A stretch of DNA of 64,000 nucleotides from CAYUPI01 sp964446585 (GCA_964446585.1 CAYUPI010000026.1:1-64000); one strand, 5' to 3'. Shown: positions 17,880 through 26,574, counted from the first letter of the stretch. Program-made: numbers and translations. The notes: generated from the letters alone by a model not told the origin.

Positions 17880-19274
17880 TTACTTCTCCAACCCCGCCAT
17901 CTTCCTCGGGTCGAGGAGTTCGTTGATCCTCGCCTCGTCCAGGCCTGATAATTCAAGGGCGACTTCGCGGACGGTGCGACCAGTTTCATAGGCCATTTTG
18001 GCGATCCTGGCCGCCTTATCGTAGCCAATCACCGGCGCAAGTGCCGTGACCATGGCCAGGCTCTGCTCGAGTTTGCTTTCGCACCGCTGCCGATCTGCCT
18101 CCAATCCGACAACGCAACGCCGGCTGAAAACCTGGCTGGCGCTGGCCAGCAGCGCGATCGACTGGAGCAGATTGTAAGCCGTCACCGGCAGCATCGTGTT
18201 CAACTCGAATGCGCCACAAGTCCCGCTGAATGTGACCACGGCGTCGTTGCCCAGGACCTGGGCTCCAACCTGAATCACCATTTCGCACATGACCGGGTTT
18301 ACCTTGCCCGGCATAATGGATGAGCCCGGCTGCGTCGCCGGCAGTCTGAGTTCGCCCAGGCCGCAGCGCGGCCCGGAACCCAGCCAGCGAATGTCGTTGG
18401 CGATTTTGATGAGGCTGACCGCGACTGTCTTGAGAGCGCCGCTTGCTTCCACGCAAGAATCAATGGCCCCTTGCGCCTCGAAATGGTTCGAGGCTTCACG
18501 CAGGTTGAGGCCGGTTTCCTTGGCTATAGCCTGAATCGTGCGCCGCGCAAATTCGGGATGCGTGTTCACGCCTGTCCCGACAGCGGTTCCTCCCAGGGCC
18601 AGCTCGCCAAGATGACCCACGACACTTTTCAGTCGGCTGATGCTCTGCTCTACCTGGCTGGCGTAACCGCCGAATTCCTGCCCGAGCCGGATGGGTGTCG
18701 CATCTTGGAGGTGCGTTCGACCGATTTTCAGAATCTCCTTAAACGCGTCCGCCTTTTCCACCAAGGCCTCGTGCAACTCGTTCAGCGCGGGAATCAACTG
18801 ATTCGCAATTCCTTCCAAGGCCGCGATGTGCAGCGACGTTGGAATCACATCGTTACTGGATTGACCTCGGTTGACGTGATCGTTCGGATGGATCGACTTG
18901 TCACCCAGTTTGCCTCCCAGCAATTCAATCGCACGGTTCGCGATCACCTCATTAGCATTCATGTTCGTGGAGGTGCCGGAGCCGGTCTGGAAAATGTCCA
19001 GCGGGAAATGGGAATCCAATTCGCCATCGATGACCTCCTGGGATGCTTGTTGAATGGCCGCGGACATCTTCTCCGGCAACAGGCCCAGCGCCGCATTGGT
19101 GGTGGCTGCATGTTTTTTAATCAGGCCCAGCGCGCGAATGAACGCGCGCGGAAAGCGCAAGTCGCTGATGGGGAAGTTCTCGATCGCGCGGGCGGTCTGC
19201 GCGCCGTAATACGCATTTGCCGGGACCTGCATCGGTCCCATCGAATCCGACTCGGTTCGGAATTCAGTGCTCAT
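17880..19274 (-). CDS. fumC: Class II fumarate hydratase
   Basis: 464 aa from ATG 19274 (MSTEFRTESDSMGPMQVP, matching family N-termini; the longer in-frame extension to 19451 is not conserved-looking). Superfamily signature GSSIMPGKVNP at 317-327; substrate-binding GSGTSTNMNANEV at 98-110 and HPNDHVNRGQSSND near 129-142; catalytic-region GRTHLQDATPI near 185. It interconverts fumarate and malate without an iron-sulfur cluster, so it tolerates oxidants. A class I fumarase is encoded divergently 133 nt away, giving a shared promoter region. Confidence 0.95.
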   Translation of the reverse strand: MSTEFRTESDSMGPMQVPANAYYGAQTARAIENFPISDLRFPRAFIRALGLIKKHAATTNAALGLLPEKMSAAIQQASQEVIDGELDSHFPLDIFQTGSGTSTNMNANEVIANRAIELLGGKLGDKSIHPNDHVNRGQSSNDVIPTSLHIAALEGIANQLIPALNELHEALVEKADAFKEILKIGRTHLQDATPIRLGQEFGGYASQVEQSISRLKSVVGHLGELALGGTAVGTGVNTHPEFARRTIQAIAKETGLNLREASNHFEAQGAIDSCVEASGALKTVAVSLIKIANDIRWLGSGPRCGLGELRLPATQPGSSIMPGKVNPVMCEMVIQVGAQVLGNDAVVTFSGTCGAFELNTMLPVTAYNLLQSIALLASASQVFSRRCVVGLEADRQRCESKLEQSLAMVTALAPVIGYDKAARIAKMAYETGRTVREVALELSGLDEARINELLDPRKMAGLEK

Positions 19275-19407
19275 GCCAATGGATTTGGAAGGTCCGCAGC
19301 GGTGAGGCCATTGCTGCCTTCCTGGCAAATCAATATCAGTTGAGTCGGGCCTTTGGCAAACAAACACGCCTTTACTTGTCCGCAGTTCATCTCTAGTTTT
19401 TCTCTTG

Positions 19408-20286
19408 ATGAATACCTTGCAAGATTCATTGCTGGAGCTCATCCGCCGCACCTCGGCCGAGATTCCTGACGACGTTCACAAGGCCATTCTTGACTCGCTG
19501 GAGGAGGAGAAGAAGGGAACGATCGCTGAGTCGGCGATGAAAATTATCCAGCAGAATATCGAGATGGCGAAAAGCAAGTCGCAACCCATTTGTCAGGACA
19601 CGGGCAGCATTCTTTTTTACGTTGATTGCCCTTCGGGCCTGGATCAGCTCTCGTTCGAACAAACGGCGCGCGAGGCCGTCAGGCTCGCTACCAAGAAAGG
19701 CTATTTGCGACAGAACTCCGTGGACTCGATCACCGGAAAGAACGACGGCACAAACGTCGGCCCGGGTTCCCCCACGATTCACTTCCACCAAAACAGTTCA
19801 CGACAAACCACCGTCCGGCTGGTGCTCAAGGGCGGCGGCTGCGAGAACGTTGGCGCACAATACTCGCTGCCTAGTGAGAAGCTCAAGGCCAACCGCGATT
19901 TGGATGGCTGCCGCAGGGCGATCCTTGATGCGGTGTTACAGGCGCAGGGAAAAGGCTGCGGACCGGGCATTCTCGGCGTTTGCATCGGCGGCGACCGCGC
20001 GACCGGCTACGAGCACTCCAAGCTCCAGTTTCTGCGCAAACTGGATGACCAGAATGAAAACCCGGAGCTCAACCGGCTGGAGCAGGACATTGTAGAGACG
20101 GCCAACAAGCTTGGAATCGGGCCGATGGGTTTCGGCGGCAAGACGACGCTGCTGGGCGCCAAGATCAGCGTGCTCAACCGATTGCCGGCCTCCTATTTTG
20201 TCAGCGTCAGCTACATGTGCTGGGCCTACCGCCGGCAAGGTGTGACACTCGACCGCGAGGGCAGGATCGAGGAATGGCTCTACTAA
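19408..20286 (+). CDS. Class I fumarate hydratase, alpha subunit
   Basis: 292 aa from ATG 19408 (a TTG directly before it is also in frame). It matches the N-terminal half of FumA / the TtdA-type alpha subunit. The three Cys contexts expected for the 4Fe-4S cluster are present: PICQDTGS (Cys62), KGGGCENVG and GKGCGPGILGVCIGG. Further blocks: NVGPGSPTIHFHQ and GIGPMGFGGKTTLLG. With the beta subunit encoded 12 nt downstream it hydrates fumarate to malate; tartrate dehydratase activity is the main alternative. It is oxygen-sensitive, unlike the FumC encoded divergently. Confidence 0.9.
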   Translation: MNTLQDSLLELIRRTSAEIPDDVHKAILDSLEEEKKGTIAESAMKIIQQNIEMAKSKSQPICQDTGSILFYVDCPSGLDQLSFEQTAREAVRLATKKGYLRQNSVDSITGKNDGTNVGPGSPTIHFHQNSSRQTTVRLVLKGGGCENVGAQYSLPSEKLKANRDLDGCRRAILDAVLQAQGKGCGPGILGVCIGGDRATGYEHSKLQFLRKLDDQNENPELNRLEQDIVETANKLGIGPMGFGGKTTLLGAKISVLNRLPASYFVSVSYMCWAYRRQGVTLDREGRIEEWLY

Positions 20287-20298
20287 GTCCAATTTCCG

Positions 20299-20874
20299 AT
20301 GATTGAACTCACCACGCCGTTGTCTGAGGCCGACGCCCGAGCGTTGAAAGTCGGTGACGAAGTGACGATTCGCGGCACGCTGTTCACCGGCCGGGACGCA
20401 GTCCACAAATATCTGCACGAAGGCGGCCGGCTCCCAGACGCGGTTAAGCTCAACGGCGGGATCTTGTATCATTGCGGACCTGTGGTCCTCAAGGACGAGC
20501 GCGGCGCCTGGAAATGCACCGCCGCGGGGCCGACAACTTCCATCCGGGAAGAGCCTTATCAGGGGCAAGTCATAGGCGACTTCGGCTTGCGAGGCGTGAT
20601 CGGAAAAGGGGGCATGGGTGAGAAAACGCTGGCGGCCTGCAAACAGCACGGGTGTGTTTATCTGCATGCCATCGGCGGCGCGGCCCAAGTACTCGCCGAA
20701 TGCATCAAACGCGTAGCGAATGTGCACCTGATGGAGAAATTTGGCGCACCGGAAGCAATCTGGGAGTTCGAAGTGGCCGGATTTCCGGCCGTGGTCACAA
20801 TGGACGCGCACGGCAACTCGCTGCACCGGGAGATTTTTGCCGCCAGCCAGGCGGAGCTGGCCAAATACGTTTGA
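20299..20874 (+). CDS. Class I fumarate hydratase, beta subunit
   Basis: 191 aa, equivalent to the C-terminal half of FumA or to TtdB. Recognisable blocks: LKVGDEVTIRGTLFTGRDA (10-35), GGILYHCGPVV, AAGPTTSIREEPYQ, and GVIGKGGMGEKTLAACKQHG (about 94-113) leading to HAIGGAAQVLA. The last third (KFGAPEAIWEFEVAGFPAVV) closes the domain. It follows the alpha subunit by 12 nt and the two form one heteromeric enzyme. Start ATG 20299 gives the conserved IELTTPLSEADARALKVGD opening. Confidence 0.92.
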   Translation: MIELTTPLSEADARALKVGDEVTIRGTLFTGRDAVHKYLHEGGRLPDAVKLNGGILYHCGPVVLKDERGAWKCTAAGPTTSIREEPYQGQVIGDFGLRGVIGKGGMGEKTLAACKQHGCVYLHAIGGAAQVLAECIKRVANVHLMEKFGAPEAIWEFEVAGFPAVVTMDAHGNSLHREIFAASQAELAKYV

Positions 20875-20893
20875 GGCTGCCAGACGGCTGGTC

Positions 20894-21364
20894 TTAGCCT
20901 GGGTTTTTGCCCTCGCCGGACTCTGCAGGCAGGACTGGCGAGTCGATCAGATCGATGCGGCGCTGATGCCGGCCACGGTCGAAGGATGTCTCGAGAAAAA
21001 TGCGGACGATGTCCAGCGCGGGTTCGATTCCAAGCATCCGCTGGCCGAGCGAGAGCACATTCGCATCATTATGCTGACGTCCCAGGCGGGCTGATTCCTC
21101 ATTCCAACAGAGCGCACAACGAATGCCACGCACCCGGTTGGCGACGATCGCCTCGCCATTGCCCGAGCCGCCCAGCACAATTCCACGCTCGAAATCTCCC
21201 CGGGCCACTGCCTCCGCCACCGGCCGTATGAACAGAGGATAATCTACCGGCTCCTCCGAGTGCGTGCCAAAATCGGCAACATCATGCCCTAGAGATTCCA
21301 GCTTAGCCCGAATCTTTTCTTTGTATTGAAACCCGGCGTGGTCCGAGCCAATCGCGATCTTCAC
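20894..21364 (-). CDS. rpiB: Ribose-5-phosphate isomerase B (actinobacterial-type)
   Basis: 156 aa starting GTG 21364, overlapping the upstream stop by 4 nt. N-terminus MKIAIGSDHAGFQYKEKI holds the phosphate- and ring-opening residues (Asp8, His9). Residues 64-71 read LGGSGNGE: the catalytic Cys of the E. coli enzyme is replaced by Gly, and Glu71 occupies the position used as base in the Mycobacterium tuberculosis type. The C-terminus carries RHQRRIDLI, again as in actinobacterial RpiB. It interconverts ribose-5-phosphate and ribulose-5-phosphate. Related sugar-specific isomerases (LacAB) look different in this loop. Confidence 0.92.
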   Translation of the reverse strand: MKIAIGSDHAGFQYKEKIRAKLESLGHDVADFGTHSEEPVDYPLFIRPVAEAVARGDFERGIVLGGSGNGEAIVANRVRGIRCALCWNEESARLGRQHNDANVLSLGQRMLGIEPALDIVRIFLETSFDRGRHQRRIDLIDSPVLPAESGEGKNPG

Positions 21365-21999
21365 TTCCGCACGTAAGTGATCTCGCCCATCTTGCTTTTG
21401 TCGCCCAGGCTCACGTCGTGCATTTCCATCACATGCTTGTCGTGGCCGGCGATTCGCAAAATGTACTTGAACTGTTTATTTTTCTCGCCCGTCATTGGAT
21501 CGTCCATGATTCCGGTCATTGTCACCACTTTCCCTTGAGCATCGGCGGCGCCTTCGCTGGTGGCCATGGCCGTACCCATATTGTCAACCCAGACCCCGAC
21601 GTATTTTTGCTTCATCTTATCGTAGCCGGTCAGGCCCATGCCTTGGAAGGGCATGGACATGAACTCCCCCTTGTACTCCTCTTGAAGGAACCGCCCGCCC
21701 AAAATCCAGCGCTTGGTCGCGGTCCCCTTCGACTCGGTCGGCTCCGGGCCACCCATCCAGAAGCGCGCTTCCACATTCCAATCGCCCACTAACGCCTCCA
21801 ACGCTTTGTGCGCGGGGCCTGGGGACCCGAGCTCCGCCATTTTCTTCATCATTTCCTGCGTGTCAGGCGCGGCGGCGGCCTTGTCACTCGAGGATTTGTT
21901 TTCCTTTGCTGCTGGCTTGTCCTGCGCCAGCGCGGGTTGGACAATCACGGCGCCCGCAACAACCAGCGCCGTACAAACGGTCATTAATTGATGTTTCAT
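21361..21999 (-). CDS. Exported DUF1579 protein
   Basis: 212 aa from ATG 21999, with GGAAAG about 9 nt upstream; signal peptide MKHQLMTVCTALVVAGAVIVQPALAQ (1-26). A Lys/Ala/Ser-rich linker follows, then the DUF1579 lipocalin-like domain: LVGDWNVEARFWMGGPEPTESKG, RWILGGRFLQEEYKG, GMGLTGYDKMKQKYVGVWVD. Ligand and function are not known in the family. It shares its stop region with the GTG start of rpiB (GTGA overlap), so the two are translated from one message. Confidence 0.88.
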   Translation of the reverse strand: MKHQLMTVCTALVVAGAVIVQPALAQDKPAAKENKSSSDKAAAAPDTQEMMKKMAELGSPGPAHKALEALVGDWNVEARFWMGGPEPTESKGTATKRWILGGRFLQEEYKGEFMSMPFQGMGLTGYDKMKQKYVGVWVDNMGTAMATSEGAADAQGKVVTMTGIMDDPMTGEKNKQFKYILRIAGHDKHVMEMHDVSLGDKSKMGEITYVRK

Positions 22000-22129
22000 A
22001 GTGCGTTCTTTCCGTGACTCTGGGTTCGATCGCAACCCTACTTGCAGGTGTCTGACTGCGCAAGTACGGATTCTCCATGCCGGGAGAACCGTTGCTTGAC
22101 CGGCGAAACCAAAGGGTTTCAATTTCTTC

Positions 22130-23134
22130 ATGCAGGCAATGATCCTCGGCGCTCCGCGTCAGCCACTTGAGCCGGTGGAAATGGCTGTGCCCATAGCCGG
22201 CCCGAGCCAAGTCCTGCTTCAGGTGCGCGCCTGTGCAGTTTGCCGCACCGACCTCCATGTTGTGGACGGGGAACTGCCAGAGCCGAAGCTGCCGCTGATC
22301 CCGGGTCACGAGATCGTCGGCGTGGTCGCCGCCAGAGGGCGGGGCGCAGAGCGCTTCCGAGTCGGCGACCGTGTCGGTGTTCCCTGGTTGGGCGCGGTCT
22401 GCGGTGAATGCGACTATTGCCTGAGCGGGCGCGAGAACCTCTGTGACCAGGCCCGATTCACCGGCTATTCAATTGACGGCGGTTATGCCGAATACACGGT
22501 TGCCGATGAGCGCTTTTGCTTTCCATTGCCGGAGGCTTTTTCAAACGCCGAAGCTGGTCCTTTGCTTTGTGCCGGCTTAATCGGCTACCGCTCATTCTCT
22601 CGCACGGGCGACGCAAAACGAATCGGCGTTTTCGGCTTCGGCGCTGCTGCTCATATCATCACGCAGGTCGCCCGTTTTCAAGGCCGCGAAATCTTTGCGT
22701 TCACTCGGCCTGGGGACCATGAAGGTCAGCAGTTCGCTCTTCATATGGGGGCGGCTTGGGCTGGCGATTCCCTCGCGGTGCCGCCGGAGCAACTCGACGC
22801 GGCAATCATTTTTGCGCCGGCAGGCGAGCTGGTGCCGGCCGCCTTGAGGGTGGTACGGAAGGGCGGCCTGGTGGTCTGCGCCGGCATTCACATGAGCGAC
22901 CTTCCCTCATTCCCTTACGAACTACTCTGGCAGGAGCGAGCGGTTTGCTCCATCGCAAATTTGACGCGACGAGACGGTGAGGAGTTCTTCGCGCTTTTGA
23001 AAAAAATGCCCGTGCGCACGAACGTCCAAATCTTTAGGCTGAGCGAAGCGAATGAGGCTCTGCACTGGTTGCGGACAGGAAAGATCAAAGGAGCGGCGGT
23101 ACTCGTCCCGTCAGAACAGACGCAAAATCCTTGA
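22130..23134 (+). CDS. Zinc-dependent alcohol dehydrogenase family protein
   Basis: 334 aa medium-chain dehydrogenase. Catalytic zinc ligands are visible at Cys38 and His60-Glu61 (IPGHEIVG); the structural zinc loop is CGECDYCLSGRENLC (91-105). Rossmann motif GVFGFGAAAHI (about 164-174) binds the nicotinamide cofactor. The CRTDLHVVDGELP segment is typical of the AdhP/AdhA branch that oxidises simple alcohols. The start ATG at 22130 lies 130 nt from the divergent DUF1579 start. Its stop overlaps a TTG that can begin the next gene. Confidence 0.9.
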   Translation: MQAMILGAPRQPLEPVEMAVPIAGPSQVLLQVRACAVCRTDLHVVDGELPEPKLPLIPGHEIVGVVAARGRGAERFRVGDRVGVPWLGAVCGECDYCLSGRENLCDQARFTGYSIDGGYAEYTVADERFCFPLPEAFSNAEAGPLLCAGLIGYRSFSRTGDAKRIGVFGFGAAAHIITQVARFQGREIFAFTRPGDHEGQQFALHMGAAWAGDSLAVPPEQLDAAIIFAPAGELVPAALRVVRKGGLVVCAGIHMSDLPSFPYELLWQERAVCSIANLTRRDGEEFFALLKKMPVRTNVQIFRLSEANEALHWLRTGKIKGAAVLVPSEQTQNP

Positions 23135-25122
23135 GCGCCGGCGAGAGTCTGGCGGTGGCGAGGGATTCAGGCTATAAGTGCGCCGTGAAATCCGCCATTC
23201 AGGTGGCCGCCCCGCCGGCCAGGCCGCTCGTGATCTATGATGGCGACTGCAGGTTCTGCTTTTTCTGGGTTCAGCGCTGGAAGCACACCACTGGCGACCG
23301 CGTTGACTATCTGCCGTTTCAAGACTTGAGCGTGGCCGCGCGCTTTCCCGAGCTGCGGGCGGAGCGCCTGGAAACCGCGCTGCATCTGATCGAGACAGAC
23401 GGCTCTGTGTTCCACGGAGCCGAGGCTGCCTTTCGCGTGCGCGCTTATAACCCGCACGAGCACTGGTTGCTCGGTTGGTATGAGCATTCTCCCGGATTCT
23501 CCCGCGTGAGCGAATGGGCTTATCGCTTCGTCGCGAGCCATCGGCGGCTCTTCTCCGCCCTGACAGCTCTTGGCTGGGGTCGCCAAACCTTGCCGCCTTC
23601 TTGTGACTTAGTCCGATGGCTCTTTCTCCGGTCGTTGGGTGCCATCTACTTGATTGCGTTCGTATCTCTCTGGGTTCAGATCACTGGACTCATCGGCGCA
23701 GACGGCATCCTGCCTGCCAAGGGCACCATGGAGGTCATCCGCCAGCAGGCGCTCACGCACCACATTGGTTTAGATCGGTATCATCTGGTTCCGACGCTCT
23801 GCTGGCTCAATGCCAGCGATCGCTCCCTCAAACTGCGGTGCGCCGTCGGGACAGGTTTGGCCGTTTTCCTGATCATTGGCCTCGCGCCTGCGCCTTGTTT
23901 GCTTCTCCTTTGGCTTATTTATCTCTCGCTCACCACCGTTTGCCACGAATTTCTCGGGTTCCAGTGGGACAACCTTTTGCTGGAAACCGGGCTGTTCTCC
24001 ATCTTTTTCGCTCCGTGGCAATTGCTGCCGCGGCTTGCCCGCGCTCCACCGCCGTCGCGCCTGGTTTTATGGTTGTTGCGGTGGCTTTTGTTTCGGCTGA
24101 TGTTCGAATCCGGCTGTGTCAAATTCTTGAGCGGTGATCCCACCTGGCGCAATCTGACCGCGCTGAACGTTCATTATGAGACGCAACCGTTGCCGACTTG
24201 GGCAGGCTGGTATGCCCATCAACTTCCGCCTTCGCTGCAGGCGGCCTCTGTCGTGGTGATGTTTGGCGTCGAGCTGCTCATTCCATTCCTAATCTTCGCT
24301 CCCCGGCGTCCGCGCCATCTCTGCTGCGTGACGCTGATTGCGTTTCAGCTCTTGATTTTTCTCACGGGCAACTACTGCTTCTTTAACCTTCTGACGATTG
24401 CCCTCTGTCTTTTGCTATTGGATGACGCAGTTCTGCTTCGGCTCATGCCAACGAGGTGGCGTGCCCTTGTCTCAACTCTCAACTCCTTGGCCCGCCATGG
24501 CGGAGCGACGGCGGCTCAATCCTCAACTCACCGTTTCCACCGCTGGCCGCGGCAGCTCTCTGTTCCCCTGTTTTGCATCACACTGGCCGTCTCGCTAATC
24601 CAATTCTCGTTTATGTTTCGTCTGCACATTACCTGGCCAGCTCCGGTTGCCGCGGTTTACCAATGGCTGGCACCATTCCGAAGCCTCAACACGTACGGAT
24701 TGTTCGCCGTCATGACAACTACTCGGCCGGAGATTATCGTCCAGGGTAGTGAGGACGGCTCGAACTGGCGCGACTACGAATTCAATTACAAACCGGGCGA
24801 CGTCAACCGGCGTCCCGGATTCGTCGAACCGCACCAACCGCGGTTGGATTGGCAGCTGTGGTTCGCAGCCCTGGGCAATTACCGGCAGAATCCCTGGCTG
24901 TTCAACTTTTGCGTCCGGCTTCTTGAAGGTTCACCCGAAGTCCTGGAATTGCTAGGGCACAATCCGTTCCCGAACGCGCCTCCGCGTTACGTTCGTGCTG
25001 TCCTTTACGAATACCATTTCACCGACTTCGCCACGCGCCGCCAGACCGGCGCATGGTGGCGGCGAGAGCTGAAAGGGATCTATTTGCCTCCGATTTCGCG
25101 ACGGGATGAGTCCACGGCCTAG
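23131..25122 (+). CDS. DCC thiol-disulfide domain fused to lipase maturation factor
   Basis: 663 aa from TTG 23131, which overlaps the previous stop; GTG 23185 (residue 19) is an equally possible start. Residues 33-150 form a DUF393/DCC domain with YDGDCRFC (Cys40-x-x-Cys43) and the GAEAAFRV segment. Residues 180-660 are an LMF1-like membrane protein with about eight TM helices and the family blocks GADGILPAKGTM, CHEFLGFQWDNLLLETG and CVKFLSGDPTWRNLTALNVHYETQPLP. LMF1 proteins assist folding of secreted lipases in eukaryotes; bacterial roles are untested. The fusion suggests a membrane-bound factor handling disulfides of exported proteins. Confidence 0.85.
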   Translation: MSAGESLAVARDSGYKCAVKSAIQVAAPPARPLVIYDGDCRFCFFWVQRWKHTTGDRVDYLPFQDLSVAARFPELRAERLETALHLIETDGSVFHGAEAAFRVRAYNPHEHWLLGWYEHSPGFSRVSEWAYRFVASHRRLFSALTALGWGRQTLPPSCDLVRWLFLRSLGAIYLIAFVSLWVQITGLIGADGILPAKGTMEVIRQQALTHHIGLDRYHLVPTLCWLNASDRSLKLRCAVGTGLAVFLIIGLAPAPCLLLLWLIYLSLTTVCHEFLGFQWDNLLLETGLFSIFFAPWQLLPRLARAPPPSRLVLWLLRWLLFRLMFESGCVKFLSGDPTWRNLTALNVHYETQPLPTWAGWYAHQLPPSLQAASVVVMFGVELLIPFLIFAPRRPRHLCCVTLIAFQLLIFLTGNYCFFNLLTIALCLLLLDDAVLLRLMPTRWRALVSTLNSLARHGGATAAQSSTHRFHRWPRQLSVPLFCITLAVSLIQFSFMFRLHITWPAPVAAVYQWLAPFRSLNTYGLFAVMTTTRPEIIVQGSEDGSNWRDYEFNYKPGDVNRRPGFVEPHQPRLDWQLWFAALGNYRQNPWLFNFCVRLLEGSPEVLELLGHNPFPNAPPRYVRAVLYEYHFTDFATRRQTGAWWRRELKGIYLPPISRRDESTA

Positions 25123-25124
25123 CA

Positions 25125-25295
25125 GGCTGTTGAAACAGCAGCCGCCGAGGGGACGAGGCGGATTTTCAGGAATTTCCAGATGCCACTTCCGCCTCGTGAC
25201 CTCGGCGGCTACATTCCATTGGACTTTGTTAGCGGCCTCGAAGCGAGCCCACCCCGCTCTAGAAAGTGCTGGCTTCTTCAAAGAGGCCTGCCACA
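25125..25295. repeat. Palindromic MITE-like element
   Basis: Between the two flanking genes lies a non-coding palindrome. The inner arms (CCGCCGAGGGGACGAGGCGG near 25145 and CCGCCTCGTGACCTCGGCGG near 25190) pair at 18 of 20 positions around a 25-nt loop. The outer ends, GCAGGCTGTTGAAACAGCAGCC near 25131 and GGCTTCTTCAAAGAGGCCTGCC near 25272, are imperfect inverted repeats of each other. No transposase frame is present. I read it as a non-autonomous repeat; the exact ends are approximate. Confidence 0.6.
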
Positions 25296-25332
25296 ATCGC
25301 CAGGTCCCAAACATTCATTATGGAAAACACAC

Positions 25333-25947
25333 ATGACTAAACAAGTTATCATCGGTGGCGCGGTTGCGGGCCTTGCAATGTTCATCTGGGGAGCGGTGTC
25401 GCACATGGCGCTCGGACTTCAAGAATCCGGGATAAAGCAATTCTCCAACGAAGTGCCAGTGCTGGCAGCGTTGAAGGGAGAAATCAAAGAAGCCGGGTTT
25501 TGCTTTTTCCCGGGCATGGACACCTCCCCGAACATGACCAAGGAGCAGAAAGCAGCGGCGGAGAAACAATGGACGGAGAAATATCAGGCCGGGCCGCGCG
25601 GCATTCTCGTTTATCACCCGGATGGCCAGCAGGCGATGTCGCCCAAGCAACTCGGCTTGCAACTCGGAGCAGACATTGCGGGCGGTTTGGTGGCTGCCAT
25701 CTTGCTGGCGCAAGCAGGCGGTTTGCGCAGCTACGGCAGGAGGCTGGGGCTGGTAACGCTGATGGGTTTGTTGCCGTTCTTCATGGTGAACTTTCCTTAT
25801 TGGAATTGGTATGGCTTTCCGGGGCACTTCACGATGATGGAACTGGTCGATAAGCTGATCACACTTTTCGTGGGCGGACTGGTGCTGGCGGCGATGGTCA
25901 GGCCTCCGGCCTCCACACCGGCGCCGGCAGCCGTGCCAGCGGCCTGA
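25333..25947 (+). CDS. Small membrane protein of unknown function
   Basis: 204 aa from ATG 25333; an upstream in-frame extension falls within the palindromic repeat and is not real. TM1 at about 5-27 (IIGGAVAGLAMFIWGAVSHMALG), a periplasmic stretch (30-115) containing FCFFPGMDTSPNMTKEQKAAAEKQW, then about three more TM segments ending in TLFVGGLVLAAMV, and a Pro/Ala-rich tail. I do not recognise a named family. It stands alone between the repeat and the tRNA integration site. Confidence 0.7.
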   Translation: MTKQVIIGGAVAGLAMFIWGAVSHMALGLQESGIKQFSNEVPVLAALKGEIKEAGFCFFPGMDTSPNMTKEQKAAAEKQWTEKYQAGPRGILVYHPDGQQAMSPKQLGLQLGADIAGGLVAAILLAQAGGLRSYGRRLGLVTLMGLLPFFMVNFPYWNWYGFPGHFTMMELVDKLITLFVGGLVLAAMVRPPASTPAPAAVPAA

Positions 25948-26047
25948 AACGCGAGCGAGTGAGAGAAATCGGCGCAACGTCAGGTTCATTGCGCGTTTCC
26001 ACTCTTGTTCTCGATATCTCACGGTGCTAAAGTCTCGGCCGTTCGGA

Positions 26048-26088
26048 TGCCTCGGTAGCTCAATTGGCAGAGCAGTTGACTCTTAATC
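26048..26088 (+). repeat. Left attachment site (truncated tRNA-Lys 5' half)
   Basis: This 41-nt copy is identical to 36920-36960. It ends in TCTTAATC, just past the anticodon loop, after which the sequence diverges (GAAGAA here, AATTGG in the complete gene). The T-arm and acceptor 3' strand are absent, so it is a dead half-gene left with the original host upstream region. Confidence 0.9.
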
Positions 26089-26213
26089 GAAGAATGGGTT
26101 TTTTGCTCAACTCACTCCTAGTATCTACACCTAGTCTCACCTAACAAACATTCGGCGAAATTGGAGCGCGTTTCCATTGCGCTCTACTCAATTCCATTCA
26201 AAAAACTGCTTGC

Positions 26214-26233
26214 GGGATACAATGGGGATACAA
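26214..26233 (+). promoter_or_regulatory. Left pair of putative integrase arm sites (GGGATACAA)
   Basis: GGGATACAA occurs at 26214-26222 and 26225-26233, 11 nt start to start. The same nonamer occurs twice in the same orientation near the other end (36855-36863 and 36868-36876). Paired direct repeats inside both att sites are the expected layout of arm-type integrase sites. Confidence 0.6.
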
Positions 26234-26336
26234 AGGCAGGGCGGTTGACTCGCAAAGAAATAGGGACGCGAACGCGGCAATTTAGTGCCGTCAAAGTCCT
26301 TATTAAGTGAGCCGATAATGGCGGAGAGTAGGCGGC

Positions 26337-26567
26337 ATGAGTAAGAAACATGTCGCTAAGACAGAAGCAAAATCAAACCAGCCGCAAGCGGCCTCGCCGC
26401 CTCGGATGGCCTACACCATGAGGGAGACTGCCGCGATCCTCGGCGTCGAATACCAAACCGTTTACCGTCTGTGCAAGCGCGGCCTACTCCGCTCGAGTAC
26501 CGCGCTCCGCACGAAACTCTTTCCCGTCTCTGAGATCGAGCGATTCCTGAACTCAACGCTTCCTTGA
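26337..26567 (+). CDS. Excisionase-like helix-turn-helix protein
   Basis: 76 aa. After a basic, disordered 25-residue leader, residues 28-75 form the HTH_17/excisionase fold: YTMRETAAILGVEYQTVYRLCKRGLL, then the wing LFPVSEIERFL. Such proteins bend att DNA during excision or act as small regulators. It is the first gene of the rightward operon, 100 nt from the left arm sites, where a recombination directionality factor would be expected. GGAGAGTAGGCGGC precedes the ATG as ribosome site. Confidence 0.75.
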   Translation: MSKKHVAKTEAKSNQPQAASPPRMAYTMRETAAILGVEYQTVYRLCKRGLLRSSTALRTKLFPVSEIERFLNSTLP

Positions 26568-26574
26568 CCGGCCT

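Noticed and set aside
26049..26088. Apparent second tRNA-Lys gene
   Set aside because: Only the 5' half is present; the T-arm and 3' acceptor strand are missing. It is the left attachment site of the element.
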